Assembly: GCA_949296075.1 (NCBI GenBank)
Contig: CASFNG010000011.1
Span: 186,001-250,000 of the forward strand
Direction of reading: 5' to 3'
Length of the DNA stretch: 64,000 nt
Source: an uncultured Parabacteroides sp.
GTDB taxonomy: Bacteria; Bacteroidota; Bacteroidia; Bacteroidales; Tannerellaceae
Of the stretch, positions 45,313 through 53,241 are shown piece after piece (the stretch's first letter is position 1; every line of letters starts with the position of its first letter). The position numbers and the translations under genes were made by a program. The notes under the pieces were generated by a model. That model did no database searches and had not been told where the DNA came from. It saw only the letters and a program-made list of their open reading frames with translations.

Positions 45313-47319
45313 TTAATAAGACACGCATACGCTCAGCCGCCAGGAACGGCCGGGCATCGGGTAATACTGGATCACGTCGTAATTCTTATCCGCGAGATTC
45401 AGCAGCTCTCCCTGAAGGCGCACGCCCCAGTCCCCGAAACGGAACTCCCTATTCAAGGAAAGACTTTGCTCCACATACGAATCGATCCGGTTCTGCACGA
45501 TATTCTGCGGCAAGGCATATCGATCCCCCACGGCGGTCATCAGATAAGAGACATTCACCCACCGGCTTTCGACCGACAGGGAAACCGTACCGGAGTGGCG
45601 GGGTGTATAGGGGATCTGATCCTTATACGTCTTCCCCGCCGGGTCTGTCACATCCACCGCATACTGATAGGAATACGAGGAGGCGAGCCGCAGACCCATC
45701 TTCCACGGCAAAGGGAACCCCGCAGAGAGGTTAACGTCCACCCCCTTGATATTCACCTCGCCCAAGTTCATCATCCGGGCGATATACATGGTAGGCATCA
45801 CCACGATCTTATCCTCTACCGTATTATAATAGCCATCCACCGAGAGATGGAGGTCGCGCAACCAATCACCAGCCGCCCCGCTCCAAGTAAGCCCCACGTT
45901 GTATTGTGAGGTCTCCTCCGACCTCAGGTTCGTATTCCCCATGCGCAGGTAATACAGATCCGTGAACGTAGGTACCCGGAAAATGTCCTTGTAAGAGGCC
46001 CTTACCCGGAAGGTACTCTCGGGAAACGGCCGCCACGACAGGCTGACAGCCGGAGAGAGTCGCTTCCGGTCGGCTGGCTTATCACCCGTACGCACCTGAT
46101 CCGTCATATACGTCCCTAAGAGGCTTCCTGTCACCGTCAGCCGGCTATCCTGATACCGGGCAGCCAAGACAGACTGCGAGGCCCAGCGCCGCGGGTTCGG
46201 CCCCTTCACGAAATTATTATCCAGACGGGTACGGGTGAGATCTGTCGTCAGCGCGACAGAGAGATACCTCAAGGGCGTATATAGCACCCCCACCGAACCG
46301 TAATATTCCTGCTGGGTATTCCGGTCCACCTGCTCGCCAGCCGCATATTTATCGCTCACGTCGCGATAACGGGTAAAGCCATAGTTATACTTCGCCAGCC
46401 CCCGGATCGTAAAACGGTCATCCAGTTTGTTCCTATATCCCGCCTGCACGAAGAAGTTATTGTCCCACAGCCGTTCAGAAGCCTCCTTGTTATACAGGTT
46501 CACCGATCCCGGAAGCCCCCGTTCGGAGTCGAAATAGTAAGCCTTGAGAGAGAGCTCCCCGCCACCGCCGAGGTCACCGAAAGCGTTCCCCTCCACATGA
46601 TACGAACGGATGTCGCTGTTGCGCCGCTTCTCCCGGGTCACCAAGTCACCATTCACCAAGGTATAGGGATACGCCCCATCCGCCCGTGTGAAATCGCCAT
46701 GCAAAGACGTGCTCCACCGCTTGCCCAAACGCTGGTCGTAATGCAGCACCGGATTGAAAAGCCCGAACGAGCCAGTCCGAACCTTCGCGTAAGCGTTGAA
46801 CGATTTGTCCCGGAACGTCGGCTTGGCGGTCTGGATATTCAATGCACCTGCCGAGGCATAGACCCGCGCCGTCTGGAAAATATCATCGGATTGCCCTATC
46901 GAGAGCGATACCATCTCCACATTATCCAAGGAGAAACGGCTAATATCCACCTGTCCACTTTGCGCGTCGGAGATCGTCACCCCGTCGTAGCTCACCGCGG
47001 TATGCTTCGCCCCGAGGCTACGCACCGATACCGTCTTCAACCCGCCGATGCCCCCGTAGTCCTGCACGGTGACCCCCGAGAAGCGCTTCACCGCCTCCGA
47101 CAGGTCGCGCACCCCCAAACGGTCTATCTCCCCCCGGTTCATCACCTGCAAGGGTACCCCCTCGCGGGTGACGGAACGGCGGGCTTTCTCCACTACCTCC
47201 ACGCCCGACAGCTCATAATAGGCGGTCGTATCGACCCGCTGCCCCCGAGCGAGTATAGAGAAGCACAGCCATATTCCCAACAGGAACAGCGCTTTTCGCG
47301 TCCAATCTCGTATTCGCAT
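45313..47319 (-). CDS. btuB: BtuB-like TonB-dependent cobalamin receptor
   Basis: The 668-residue outer-membrane protein has a signal peptide (1-26, ending ARGQ), a plug domain (VSVRSLGAKHTAVSYDGVTI near residues 80-100) and a 22-strand-type barrel ending WRLSVCVSY. Its size is within the usual TonB-receptor range (E. coli BtuB about 600). The cobalamin riboswitch directly upstream makes B12 the likely substrate, and the next two genes encode surface and periplasmic binders. The operon's first gene starts about 50 nt after the riboswitch 3' end. Confidence 0.9.
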   Translation of the reverse strand: MRIRDWTRKALFLLGIWLCFSILARGQRVDTTAYYELSGVEVVEKARRSVTREGVPLQVMNRGEIDRLGVRDLSEAVKRFSGVTVQDYGGIGGLKTVSVRSLGAKHTAVSYDGVTISDAQSGQVDISRFSLDNVEMVSLSIGQSDDIFQTARVYASAGALNIQTAKPTFRDKSFNAYAKVRTGSFGLFNPVLHYDQRLGKRWSTSLHGDFTRADGAYPYTLVNGDLVTREKRRNSDIRSYHVEGNAFGDLGGGGELSLKAYYFDSERGLPGSVNLYNKEASERLWDNNFFVQAGYRNKLDDRFTIRGLAKYNYGFTRYRDVSDKYAAGEQVDRNTQQEYYGSVGVLYTPLRYLSVALTTDLTRTRLDNNFVKGPNPRRWASQSVLAARYQDSRLTVTGSLLGTYMTDQVRTGDKPADRKRLSPAVSLSWRPFPESTFRVRASYKDIFRVPTFTDLYYLRMGNTNLRSEETSQYNVGLTWSGAAGDWLRDLHLSVDGYYNTVEDKIVVMPTMYIARMMNLGEVNIKGVDVNLSAGFPLPWKMGLRLASSYSYQYAVDVTDPAGKTYKDQIPYTPRHSGTVSLSVESRWVNVSYLMTAVGDRYALPQNIVQNRIDSYVEQSLSLNREFRFGDWGVRLQGELLNLADKNYDVIQYYPMPGRSWRLSVCVSY

Positions 47320-47364
47320 AAATCCTTCCGATTTATCGATACCCTCACCCGAGGCACCGAATAA

Positions 47365-47546
47365 CCCGATCCTGGCAGGTTTTCTGGCTCGCCCACCCTT
47401 TGTCGGCCACCTTCCCGCCCTACCGGGCAGTGGTAACGAGTTCGCCGGGGTTTCACAGGACTAACAGCTACGGGTACAGCTCCGGATTCGCACCGGATTC
47501 CCTTTTACTACCTCTTGCCCGGTCGGGCAGGAGGTACACCTGGATC
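47365..47546 (-). ncRNA. cobalamin riboswitch
   Basis: On the minus strand the leader contains AAGGGAATCCGGTGCGAAT followed by CCGGAGCTGTACCCG, the conserved core of adenosylcobalamin riboswitches. It ends with the B12 box AGCCAGAAAACCTGCC (47374-47389). It precedes btuB and should shut off the operon when cobalamin is plentiful, probably by hiding the start of translation, since I see no clear terminator between it and btuB. Confidence 0.95.
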
Positions 47547-47551
47547 GACCG

Positions 47552-47582
47552 CGAATATACGCGTATTTCTCTCGATTCGCAA
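47552..47582 (-). promoter_or_regulatory. promoter of the B12 operon
   Basis: Minus-strand TATATTCG (47552-47559) with TTG 20 nt upstream (47580-47582). The start near 47545 coincides with the 5' end of the riboswitch. Confidence 0.65.
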
Positions 47583-47638
47583 CAAGATCGGATCGAATCC
47601 CCCAAGGAGTCTAAAATATCCCAAGTTTTTTAATAAAT

Positions 47639-47683
47639 AAAAAAGGCTATCCAACCATAAATGACTTGGTAGATAGCCTTTTT
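47639..47683 (-). terminator. terminator after the serine protease gene
   Basis: A long stem, AAAAAGGCTATC with GATAGCCTTTTT (47640-47651 with 47672-47683), is read on the minus strand with a T-rich tail. It could work in both directions. Confidence 0.8.
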
Positions 47684-47709
47684 CATTATTCCAATGCCAG
47701 CCGATAAGC

Positions 47710-49247
47710 TTACTTAATTATCAGCTGCTTGCTCAGTTTCCGTCCGTTCACGAACACCAGCACGAAATATCTCCCGACTGGAAGGTCGGCTACGGATATA
47801 TCTACCTTCGGTTGATTGAAAGTGTAGCTCTTGAGCAAGGCTGCCGGAGACCAGATCTGCACCTTGTAGCTCCCGTTATTGGCTTGGCCTTTCAACCGTG
47901 GGTTAGCGGGGTTCAATCCATCCATAGACAACGTGACGACGTTCGTCGCGGGGTTCGGGGATAACGTCAGGCTATATGGAGAGGAGCAATCGAGAGCCTC
48001 CACTTCCCCGGCTTGCACCCAGTTCCCCGCCTGACATCCCATCGAGCGAACCTCGAACGCATACCAGCCCGGGGATACCGCATAGGAAAGGTTGTTCTCG
48101 CCTCTGTGCGCTGAGAACGTACGAACCACATTCAAGCTCGGATAACTGAGGAGACGCACCTCATAGCTGTTGATATTGTAAGACGACTCAATCGTGAACG
48201 TGTTCGCCGATCGGTTCGAACACCAATAATTCCCGCCATCGAAGGTATTGTTGGCAATGACCACGCAACTCGTGTAACCTCCGCTAATCAACTTTTTCTG
48301 CACGGTCCGCGTATAGCTCCCGCTCGTGATGGTAGCCGTCAACACGCCTTCCCCGGTTCCGGTAGAGGTAACCGTACAGGAAGTGTTGCTCTGCGAGGTG
48401 ATCCGGATCGGGCCGGTACATGACCACGAGATCGACGCATTCGGATAATTGAGCGAATAGGTTTGCGAGTCGCAGACCTGATCCGAGATTCCATCGATGG
48501 ATAACGGGATATAGGGAAGAAGGAAATCTGAAATGGATAAGATTTTCACATAAGTATTATAATAATCATCCCCTTCACCAAATCCTTCCGAAACAATACC
48601 TATTAATACGTTTTGAGAAACAGATGAATCCCATATAGTTAAAGGTCCACCACTATCACCTTTGGATGCACCTTTACCCGCACCAGTTGTTACTACCTCT
48701 TGAGGTTCCGTACTTGCAGTAGGAGAAATAATTGAGACATTGACTTTTCTCAGCCTAGTCATCTCATGCTCATCTGGCCAATCAACATCACCAGGTTGTT
48801 TTGTACTTCCATAACCTGTTACTGTAACCTGATTTCCAACATTATAGAAAGATTGATTATAAATAATTGTAGCAGGCTTTACACTGGAACTGTTATACGA
48901 AGCCAAACTTCGAGAAAGCTTTATTAAAGCTACATCATATTGAGGATGTAGAATTATTTCTTGCACTTCATACAAATTAGATGAAGTCACTTCCGATAAC
49001 TCTGTAACACCAACAGCTATCTGTGTTGGATTCAAATGTGACATTTCAACAACATGCTTTGCCGTAATAATAAGGTCTGGACCCAGAATAACCCCTCCTC
49101 CTTGCCACTTATTCGAGATTTTAATGGCCGCTTGCCACGGAGCTTCCGTTATATTAAATCTGACCCTCCCACTATTTTAGGCTGGGCAATTACCTTTATC
49201 TGTAACACAGATAAACACAAAACGAGTAATAACGCAATTTTTCTCAT
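47710..49247 (-). pseudogene. frameshifted T9SS-exported trypsin-like serine protease
   Basis: From the ATG at 49247 a signal peptide (MRKIALLLVLCLSVLQ...IAQ) and a PKIVGGSD mature start are read. A stop follows, and the frame moves by -1 near 49155 to NITEAPWQAAI. One extra base would give a 512-residue protein. In the downstream frame the triad is intact: His in ITAKHVV (49054-49056), Asp in HPQYDVALI (48934-48936) and Ser in GDSGGPL (48652-48654). No Asp is seen at the S1 base (Gly instead), so Arg/Lys specificity is unlikely. An Ig-like Cys-containing region and a type A sorting domain follow, ending LSKQLIIK. The protease half is AT-rich and the tail GC-rich. An ATG at 49044 gives the largest intact frame but lacks signal and His. 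A sequencing error is possible. Confidence 0.75.
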
Positions 49248-49282
49248 AGAAATTTGTGTTTTTTGTTGATTTATAATGTTAA

Positions 49283-49675
49283 TTAATTCAATTCTTCGAT
49301 CTCAGGACTTCCTAATCGAATACATCTCACGCTGGAATCAGGAATACATAATGGATGCCTCATAGTCTCACTCATAACATCTATCTCCAATCGCAAGGCC
49401 TTCCCATATTGTCCTTTAAATTGCGAAAGAAAATCGTTGTGCGCATAAACCAATGAATCATTCAATTCGAAACCTTCATGTCCACGAAGAATAAGGAATA
49501 TTCCTTCATCTTCGCATCCGGGATCAGCCACTGTGGCTGTTACCTCTATGGGGAATACTAAATATCCCTCATAGGGAATATGTTCAGAATCTTTCCATAA
49601 ACCGCTTAAATCGTCCTTGCAAGCCCCAAACATGATAAGAAACCCTGATATGAGTAAAAACAATAGATTTTTCAT
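49283..49675 (-). CDS. small lipoprotein of unknown function upstream of the protease
   Basis: A 130-residue lipoprotein with a signal ending at the lipobox FGAC (Cys19). The mature part begins KDDLSGLWKDSEHIPYEGY and contains strand-like segments (LVFPIEVTATV, IFLILRGHEGF, LRLEIDVMSE) with three further cysteines, in a plausible small beta fold. It is AT-rich like the protease half that follows 35 nt downstream, so the two probably arrived together and share the promoter at 49716-49747. I do not recognise the family. A protease inhibitor or partner is one possibility, based on neighbourhood only. Confidence 0.75.
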   Translation of the reverse strand: MKNLLFLLISGFLIMFGACKDDLSGLWKDSEHIPYEGYLVFPIEVTATVADPGCEDEGIFLILRGHEGFELNDSLVYAHNDFLSQFKGQYGKALRLEIDVMSETMRHPLCIPDSSVRCIRLGSPEIEELN

Positions 49676-49715
49676 GATCCATTCCTCCCTTTTAAGGTTA
49701 ATTCATAAGATTCGA

Positions 49716-49747
49716 CTAAATTAGCTACTTAACCCATGTTTTCCAAA
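49716..49747 (-). promoter_or_regulatory. candidate promoter of the lipoprotein-protease unit
   Basis: On the minus strand TTTG (49744-49747), 20 nt, TAATTTAG (49716-49723), which differs from TAnnTTTG at one base. It lies about 40 nt before the lipoprotein ATG. Confidence 0.5.
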
Positions 49748-49946
49748 TTTGAACGCGCAATTTGTCAGAAAGTATGGCGCAAACTCGATCAGTGAAGCAC
49801 AAGCCTTCCGACCTCGCCCTTACCCAACACGCCGATATTCCACAAATATCCATAAATATGCCGTATATGACCGGATTTCCCACTTGCGTATCTCTAAGAA
49901 TTTCCCGAATATCGCGTGCGTAACATCTTAAAATGACAAAAGTGAT

Positions 49947-50741
49947 ATGAGCAGTGGCAAATGGATAGGCGGCGTGCTGGGGTTCATCGTGGGCGGGCCG
50001 CTTGGCGCCGTGGCGGGCTTCGCGCTGGGAGCCCTTTTCGACGGTAGTTCCTCGTTGATAGATACCGCCTATGGATCGGCGGGAACAGGTAATCCCTATC
50101 AAGGGCAATCCCCTTACGAGGGTACCCGTAACAGTTTTCTTTTCTCCATGTTGGTGATGGCATCCTACATCATCCGAGCCGACGGGAAAATCATGCATAG
50201 CGAGATGGAGTACGTGCGCGGGTTCCTCCGCCGCAATTTCGGCGAGGCGGCGGTGAGCCAGGGTGAGGAGATCCTGCTCCGCCTTTTCGAGGAGGCGAAG
50301 CGCAGGGAGCAGGCCGACCCGGCAGGTTACAAGCTATACATCCGCTCGTGCGGAAACCAGATCGCCCAGAACTTAGGCTATGGGGAGCGGCTTCAGTTGC
50401 TCGCCTTCCTCGCCGAGATCGCCAAGAGCGACAAATTTGTCTGCCAGGCTGAGATCGACGCGCTGAAAGAGGTCGCGGTATCGATGGGGCTCTCGGAGAG
50501 GGAGATCGAGTCGATGCTGAACTTAGGCGGCAACTCGTTAGAGGATGCCTACAAGGTGCTGGAGATCGAGCCGACAGCCTCCGACGATGAGGTAAGGGCA
50601 GCCTATCGCCGCATGGCGATCAAGCATCACCCCGACAAGGTGGCCAACTTGGGCGAGGACATCCGCAAGGCGGCTACCGAGAAACTCCAGAAGATCAACG
50701 AGGCAAAAGAGCGCATCTATAAGGAGCGAGGGATGAAATAG
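49947..50741 (+). CDS. TerB-like plus J-domain co-chaperone (DjlA-like)
   Basis: A 264-residue protein with a glycine-rich hydrophobic N-terminus (KWIGGVLGFIVGGPLGAVAGFALG, residues 5-28) that may insert in or lie on the membrane. It continues with a TerB-like helical domain (about 60-185; ASYIIRADGKIMHSEMEYV) and a C-terminal J domain (about 198-262) with the essential HPD in IKHHPDKVANLG. The order is that of E. coli DjlA. It would stimulate a DnaK ATPase at the membrane; the client is unknown. A strong terminator follows. Confidence 0.88.
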   Translation: MSSGKWIGGVLGFIVGGPLGAVAGFALGALFDGSSSLIDTAYGSAGTGNPYQGQSPYEGTRNSFLFSMLVMASYIIRADGKIMHSEMEYVRGFLRRNFGEAAVSQGEEILLRLFEEAKRREQADPAGYKLYIRSCGNQIAQNLGYGERLQLLAFLAEIAKSDKFVCQAEIDALKEVAVSMGLSEREIESMLNLGGNSLEDAYKVLEIEPTASDDEVRAAYRRMAIKHHPDKVANLGEDIRKAATEKLQKINEAKERIYKERGMK

Positions 50742-50773
50742 GAGAACTCTACCCCCTTCTCCACGACAATCTT

Positions 50774-50810
50774 TCCGGTAAGGGCATATCTGCCTTTACC
50801 GGATTTTTTT
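50774..50810 (+). terminator. terminator after the J-domain gene
   Basis: A 13-bp stem (50774-50786 with 50791-50803, one G-T pair) has a 4-nt loop and is followed by seven T. Confidence 0.92.
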
Positions 50811-50944
50811 CGCCCGTATGTCATGGCCTCGCGTCACCATCCCGGCCCTTTTCCAAAAGCCTGATGGGATTTTTCTCAAGGCACGAGGAGGTTTCCATAA
50901 AAAGGCGGGGAAGTCTCCCCCGCGGATCGACCGGGATTTTTTTA

Positions 50945-50952
50945 TACCTTCG
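50945..50952 (+). promoter_or_regulatory. -7 box of the ThrE-type exporter gene
   Basis: TACCTTCG is close to TAnnTTTG and 78 nt before the ATG. The -33 element is weak. Confidence 0.35.
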
Positions 50953-51030
50953 CGCCCGATTTGAAATCAGTACTCCCCCAAGCGAGGAAATAGGAGTAAC
51001 AGAATAGTTCTCAATTAGCAAGGAAGATTT

Positions 51031-52368
51031 ATGATGACAGACAAGGACGTGTTGCTGCTACGGCGCAAACTGGATCTTTTGCTCCGTACCGGGAAATTAT
51101 TGATGGAGAGCGCCGCGGATACGAACCGGATCGACCGGAACATGAAGCGGGTGGCGGCGTTCATGGGGATCCCCGAGGAGAAATTGCACATCGACATCCG
51201 CTGGAGCATGATCATGGTGAACGTGAGCGACGAGCGCAACTCGTTCTCGAAATTCCAGAAGTGCGAGCGGCATGGGATCAACATGACGACCCTCTCCCAG
51301 ATCAGCCATCTCTCGTGGCGCGCCATCGAGCAGGATTACTCGCTCGACCAATATGAGGAGGAGCTGGAACGGATCGCGAGCCAGCCCCGCAACTACCGTC
51401 CTTACTTAGTGGCTGTCTGCGCCGGATTCGCCTGCGGGGGCTTCTGCAAGCTCTTCGGGGGCGACTGGATGGCCTTCTTGCTCGCCTCGATCTGCGCCTT
51501 TGTAGGGTTCCGGGTACGGGCCCGCTGCTTAGAGGCCGAGCTCAACACCTACATGAGTATCGCCGTGGCGGCGTTCGTCTCTACCTGCCTGGCCTACGCC
51601 GCCTCCTTCTCCGGCCTATCTGAGACGCCCTACCACCCGCTGCTCGCCTGCGCGCTCTTTATCGTGCCGGGCGTACCCCTTATCAATTTCGTGGACGATA
51701 TGCTCGACAATTTCCTGTTAGTGGGGATCACCCGTGCCGCCAACACGGCGATGATGGTGGCGGCGATGACCTTCGGGATCGCCTTTGCCATGCGGATCCT
51801 TGAGATGAACGACGTGGAGATCGACCACAAGTTCAGCGAGCTGAGCATGGTGCCTCACGATCCTTATTACATCTACGCGATAGCCGCGGCGATCTCCGCG
51901 ATGGGCTTCTCCATGATATTCAACATCCAGCGCCGCCTGCTATGGGTCGTCGCGGTAGGCGGCATCATCGCGGTGTGTACCCGCAACTTCGTAAACTTCG
52001 AGTTAGGCTTCGGCCCCGTGATCGGCTCGTTCATGGGGAGCTTCGTGGTCAGCCTGATCGCCGTGAAAGCCGTCCATTGGTTCCACGTGCCCAACCACGT
52101 GCTGACCATCCCTTCCGTCATCCCTATGATACCGGGCGTGCTGATGTACCGGTCTCTCTTAGGATTCATCAACCTGCATGGCGTGATCGGCGAGGTGACC
52201 AACGCGTTTTTCAACGGGACTAACTCGGCGTTGATCATCCTGTGCATCTCGCTTGGCGTGGCTGTCCCTAACATCTTCGCCCGGCGCTATATAGCGAAAG
52301 ACCGCAAGCGCCTCCTGCAAGAGGAGCTGGAGAAACGGCGCCTGAGAGGGAAATTCATCGAATGGTGA
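51031..52368 (+). CDS. ThrE/YjjP-YjjB-type threonine/serine or dicarboxylate exporter
   Basis: A 445-residue inner-membrane protein that joins both halves of the ThrE family. The DUF1212/YjjP-like part (about residues 1-270) begins with a cytoplasmic LLMESAADTNRIDRNMKRVA segment and has five helices. The DUF3815/YjjB-like part (about 290-420) has four or five helices including VLTIPSVIPMIPGVLMYRSL. In E. coli the two halves are separate proteins that export succinate; in Corynebacterium one chain exports threonine. The substrate here is not known. Two adjacent ATGs (51031, 51034) are possible starts. Confidence 0.85.
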   Translation: MMTDKDVLLLRRKLDLLLRTGKLLMESAADTNRIDRNMKRVAAFMGIPEEKLHIDIRWSMIMVNVSDERNSFSKFQKCERHGINMTTLSQISHLSWRAIEQDYSLDQYEEELERIASQPRNYRPYLVAVCAGFACGGFCKLFGGDWMAFLLASICAFVGFRVRARCLEAELNTYMSIAVAAFVSTCLAYAASFSGLSETPYHPLLACALFIVPGVPLINFVDDMLDNFLLVGITRAANTAMMVAAMTFGIAFAMRILEMNDVEIDHKFSELSMVPHDPYYIYAIAAAISAMGFSMIFNIQRRLLWVVAVGGIIAVCTRNFVNFELGFGPVIGSFMGSFVVSLIAVKAVHWFHVPNHVLTIPSVIPMIPGVLMYRSLLGFINLHGVIGEVTNAFFNGTNSALIILCISLGVAVPNIFARRYIAKDRKRLLQEELEKRRLRGKFIEW

Positions 52369-52374
52369 GCCGCA

Positions 52375-52392
52375 CTGCCTATTTATAGGGAT
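52375..52392. promoter_or_regulatory. upstream dyad before flavodoxin (weaker copy)
   Basis: CTGCCTATTTATAGGGAT contains CCTA-TTTA-TAGG and matches the enolase dyad at 14 of 18 positions. Its centre is 33 bp from the stronger dyad at 52408-52425. Confidence 0.4.
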
Positions 52393-52407
52393 ACATAAAC
52401 GGGCAAA

Positions 52408-52425
52408 ATACATATTTGTAGGTAT
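52408..52425. promoter_or_regulatory. 18-bp dyad before flavodoxin, shared with enolase
   Basis: ATACATATTTGTAGGTAT is identical at 17 of 18 positions to the site upstream of enolase (minus strand of 55721-55738). It overlaps the -33 region of the flavodoxin promoter, as a repressor or activator site would. Confidence 0.55.
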
Positions 52426-52455
52426 TGCCCGGGCTGGCAAGTTATCGGATCTTTG
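52425..52455 (+). promoter_or_regulatory. candidate promoter of flavodoxin
   Basis: TTG (52425-52427), 20 nt, GATCTTTG (52448-52455). The first base of the -7 box departs from consensus, which would suit an activated or regulated promoter. Confidence 0.4.
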
Positions 52456-52486
52456 CCCGTACCTGAAACATTAAAAACGAGTGAAG

Positions 52487-52996
52487 ATGAAGACGATTGG
52501 CATATTCTACGGATCCTCTACCGGGACGACCGAGGGGATAGCGAGACGTATCGCGGAAAGATTAGGTATCAACGACAAGGATATACACGACGTGGCCGGC
52601 GCGAGCCCCGCGGATCTGGCCCCCTACGAGGTATTGCTGCTCGGCAGCTCTACCTGGGGAGCGGGCGACCTGCAAGACGATTGGGAGGATTTCCTCGGCA
52701 AGATCAAGGGGGCAGACCTGGGCGGCAAGCTCGTCGGGCTGTTCGGATGCGGTGATTCGGCCTCCTTCAGCGATACCTTCTGCGACGCGCTCGGGACGAT
52801 CCGCGACGGGCTGAGAGGGACTGGCTGCGCCTTTATCGGGGCGACCGCGGCGGACGGTTACTCTTTCGACAGCTCCACCGCCGTAGAGGACGGCAAATTC
52901 ATCGGCCTCGCCTTGGACGAGATGAACGAGGACGACCAGACCGACGGACGTATCGACCGATGGATCGACACCCTTCGGCGAGAGGGCATCGAGTGA
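52487..52996 (+). CDS. fldA: flavodoxin
   Basis: A 169-residue FMN electron carrier of the long-chain type. The phosphate loop is YGSSTGTTEGIAR (residues 7-19), the first FMN-contact loop is SSTWGAGDLQDDW (about 55-67) with the stacking Trp, and GCGDSASFSDTFCDALG (about 88-104) forms the second. It would carry electrons to or from pyruvate:ferredoxin/flavodoxin oxidoreductase and similar enzymes, usually replacing ferredoxin when iron is short. The ATG at 52487 fits the conserved N-terminus; a GTG two codons earlier is less likely. Two dyads upstream suggest specific regulation. Confidence 0.95.
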   Translation: MKTIGIFYGSSTGTTEGIARRIAERLGINDKDIHDVAGASPADLAPYEVLLLGSSTWGAGDLQDDWEDFLGKIKGADLGGKLVGLFGCGDSASFSDTFCDALGTIRDGLRGTGCAFIGATAADGYSFDSSTAVEDGKFIGLALDEMNEDDQTDGRIDRWIDTLRREGIE

Positions 52997-53040
52997 CCCG
53001 ATTCTCCGGACTTTTTTATTATCATAGCGTTCATGTAGCC

Positions 53041-53058
53041 AACTAAATTGGTTTAGTT
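53041..53058. promoter_or_regulatory. perfect 7-4-7 inverted repeat after flavodoxin
   Basis: AACTAAA-TTGG-TTTAGTT is a perfect dyad with the same 7-4-7 geometry as the flavodoxin/enolase site but a different sequence. Its role is unknown; it lies between the flavodoxin stop and terminator. Confidence 0.4.
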
Positions 53059-53063
53059 CTTTT

Positions 53064-53127
53064 CGAGGGAGGGGCAGGCCTTACAGGTCGGCCTCTCCCT
53101 CTCGCTTTCGGGAAGTTTCCCTTTTTT
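53064..53127 (+). terminator. terminator region after flavodoxin
   Basis: GAGGGAG pairs with CTCCCTC around an inner GGCC/GGCC stem (about 53065-53102). A second small hairpin GGGAA/TTCCC (53110-53121) is followed by TTTTTTCTTTT. Confidence 0.6.
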
Positions 53128-53200
53128 CTTTTAAATCTTTTTTGAATAACCCGGCGCTCTTTTTTAAGAAACTTCCCGATCAATCTATCAAAAGGTCGCG

Positions 53201-53208
53201 TATATTCG
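53201..53208 (+). promoter_or_regulatory. -7 box of the sugar-phosphate isomerase-like gene
   Basis: TATATTCG lies 33 nt before the ATG. No convincing -33 element is seen. Confidence 0.35.
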
Positions 53209-53241
53209 CGTGAAGCTTCATTTTTAAATTAATCTATCACC

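Noticed and set aside
49140-49180. Programmed -1 ribosomal frameshifting in the serine protease
   Set aside because: The overlap GATTTAATA does not make a standard X-XXY-YYZ slippery site in the incoming frame and I see no strong downstream structure. An indel or sequencing error is more likely.
49725-50198. A 157-codon minus-strand frame over the J-domain gene start
   Set aside because: It overlaps a clear plus-strand J-domain gene and shows no family features.
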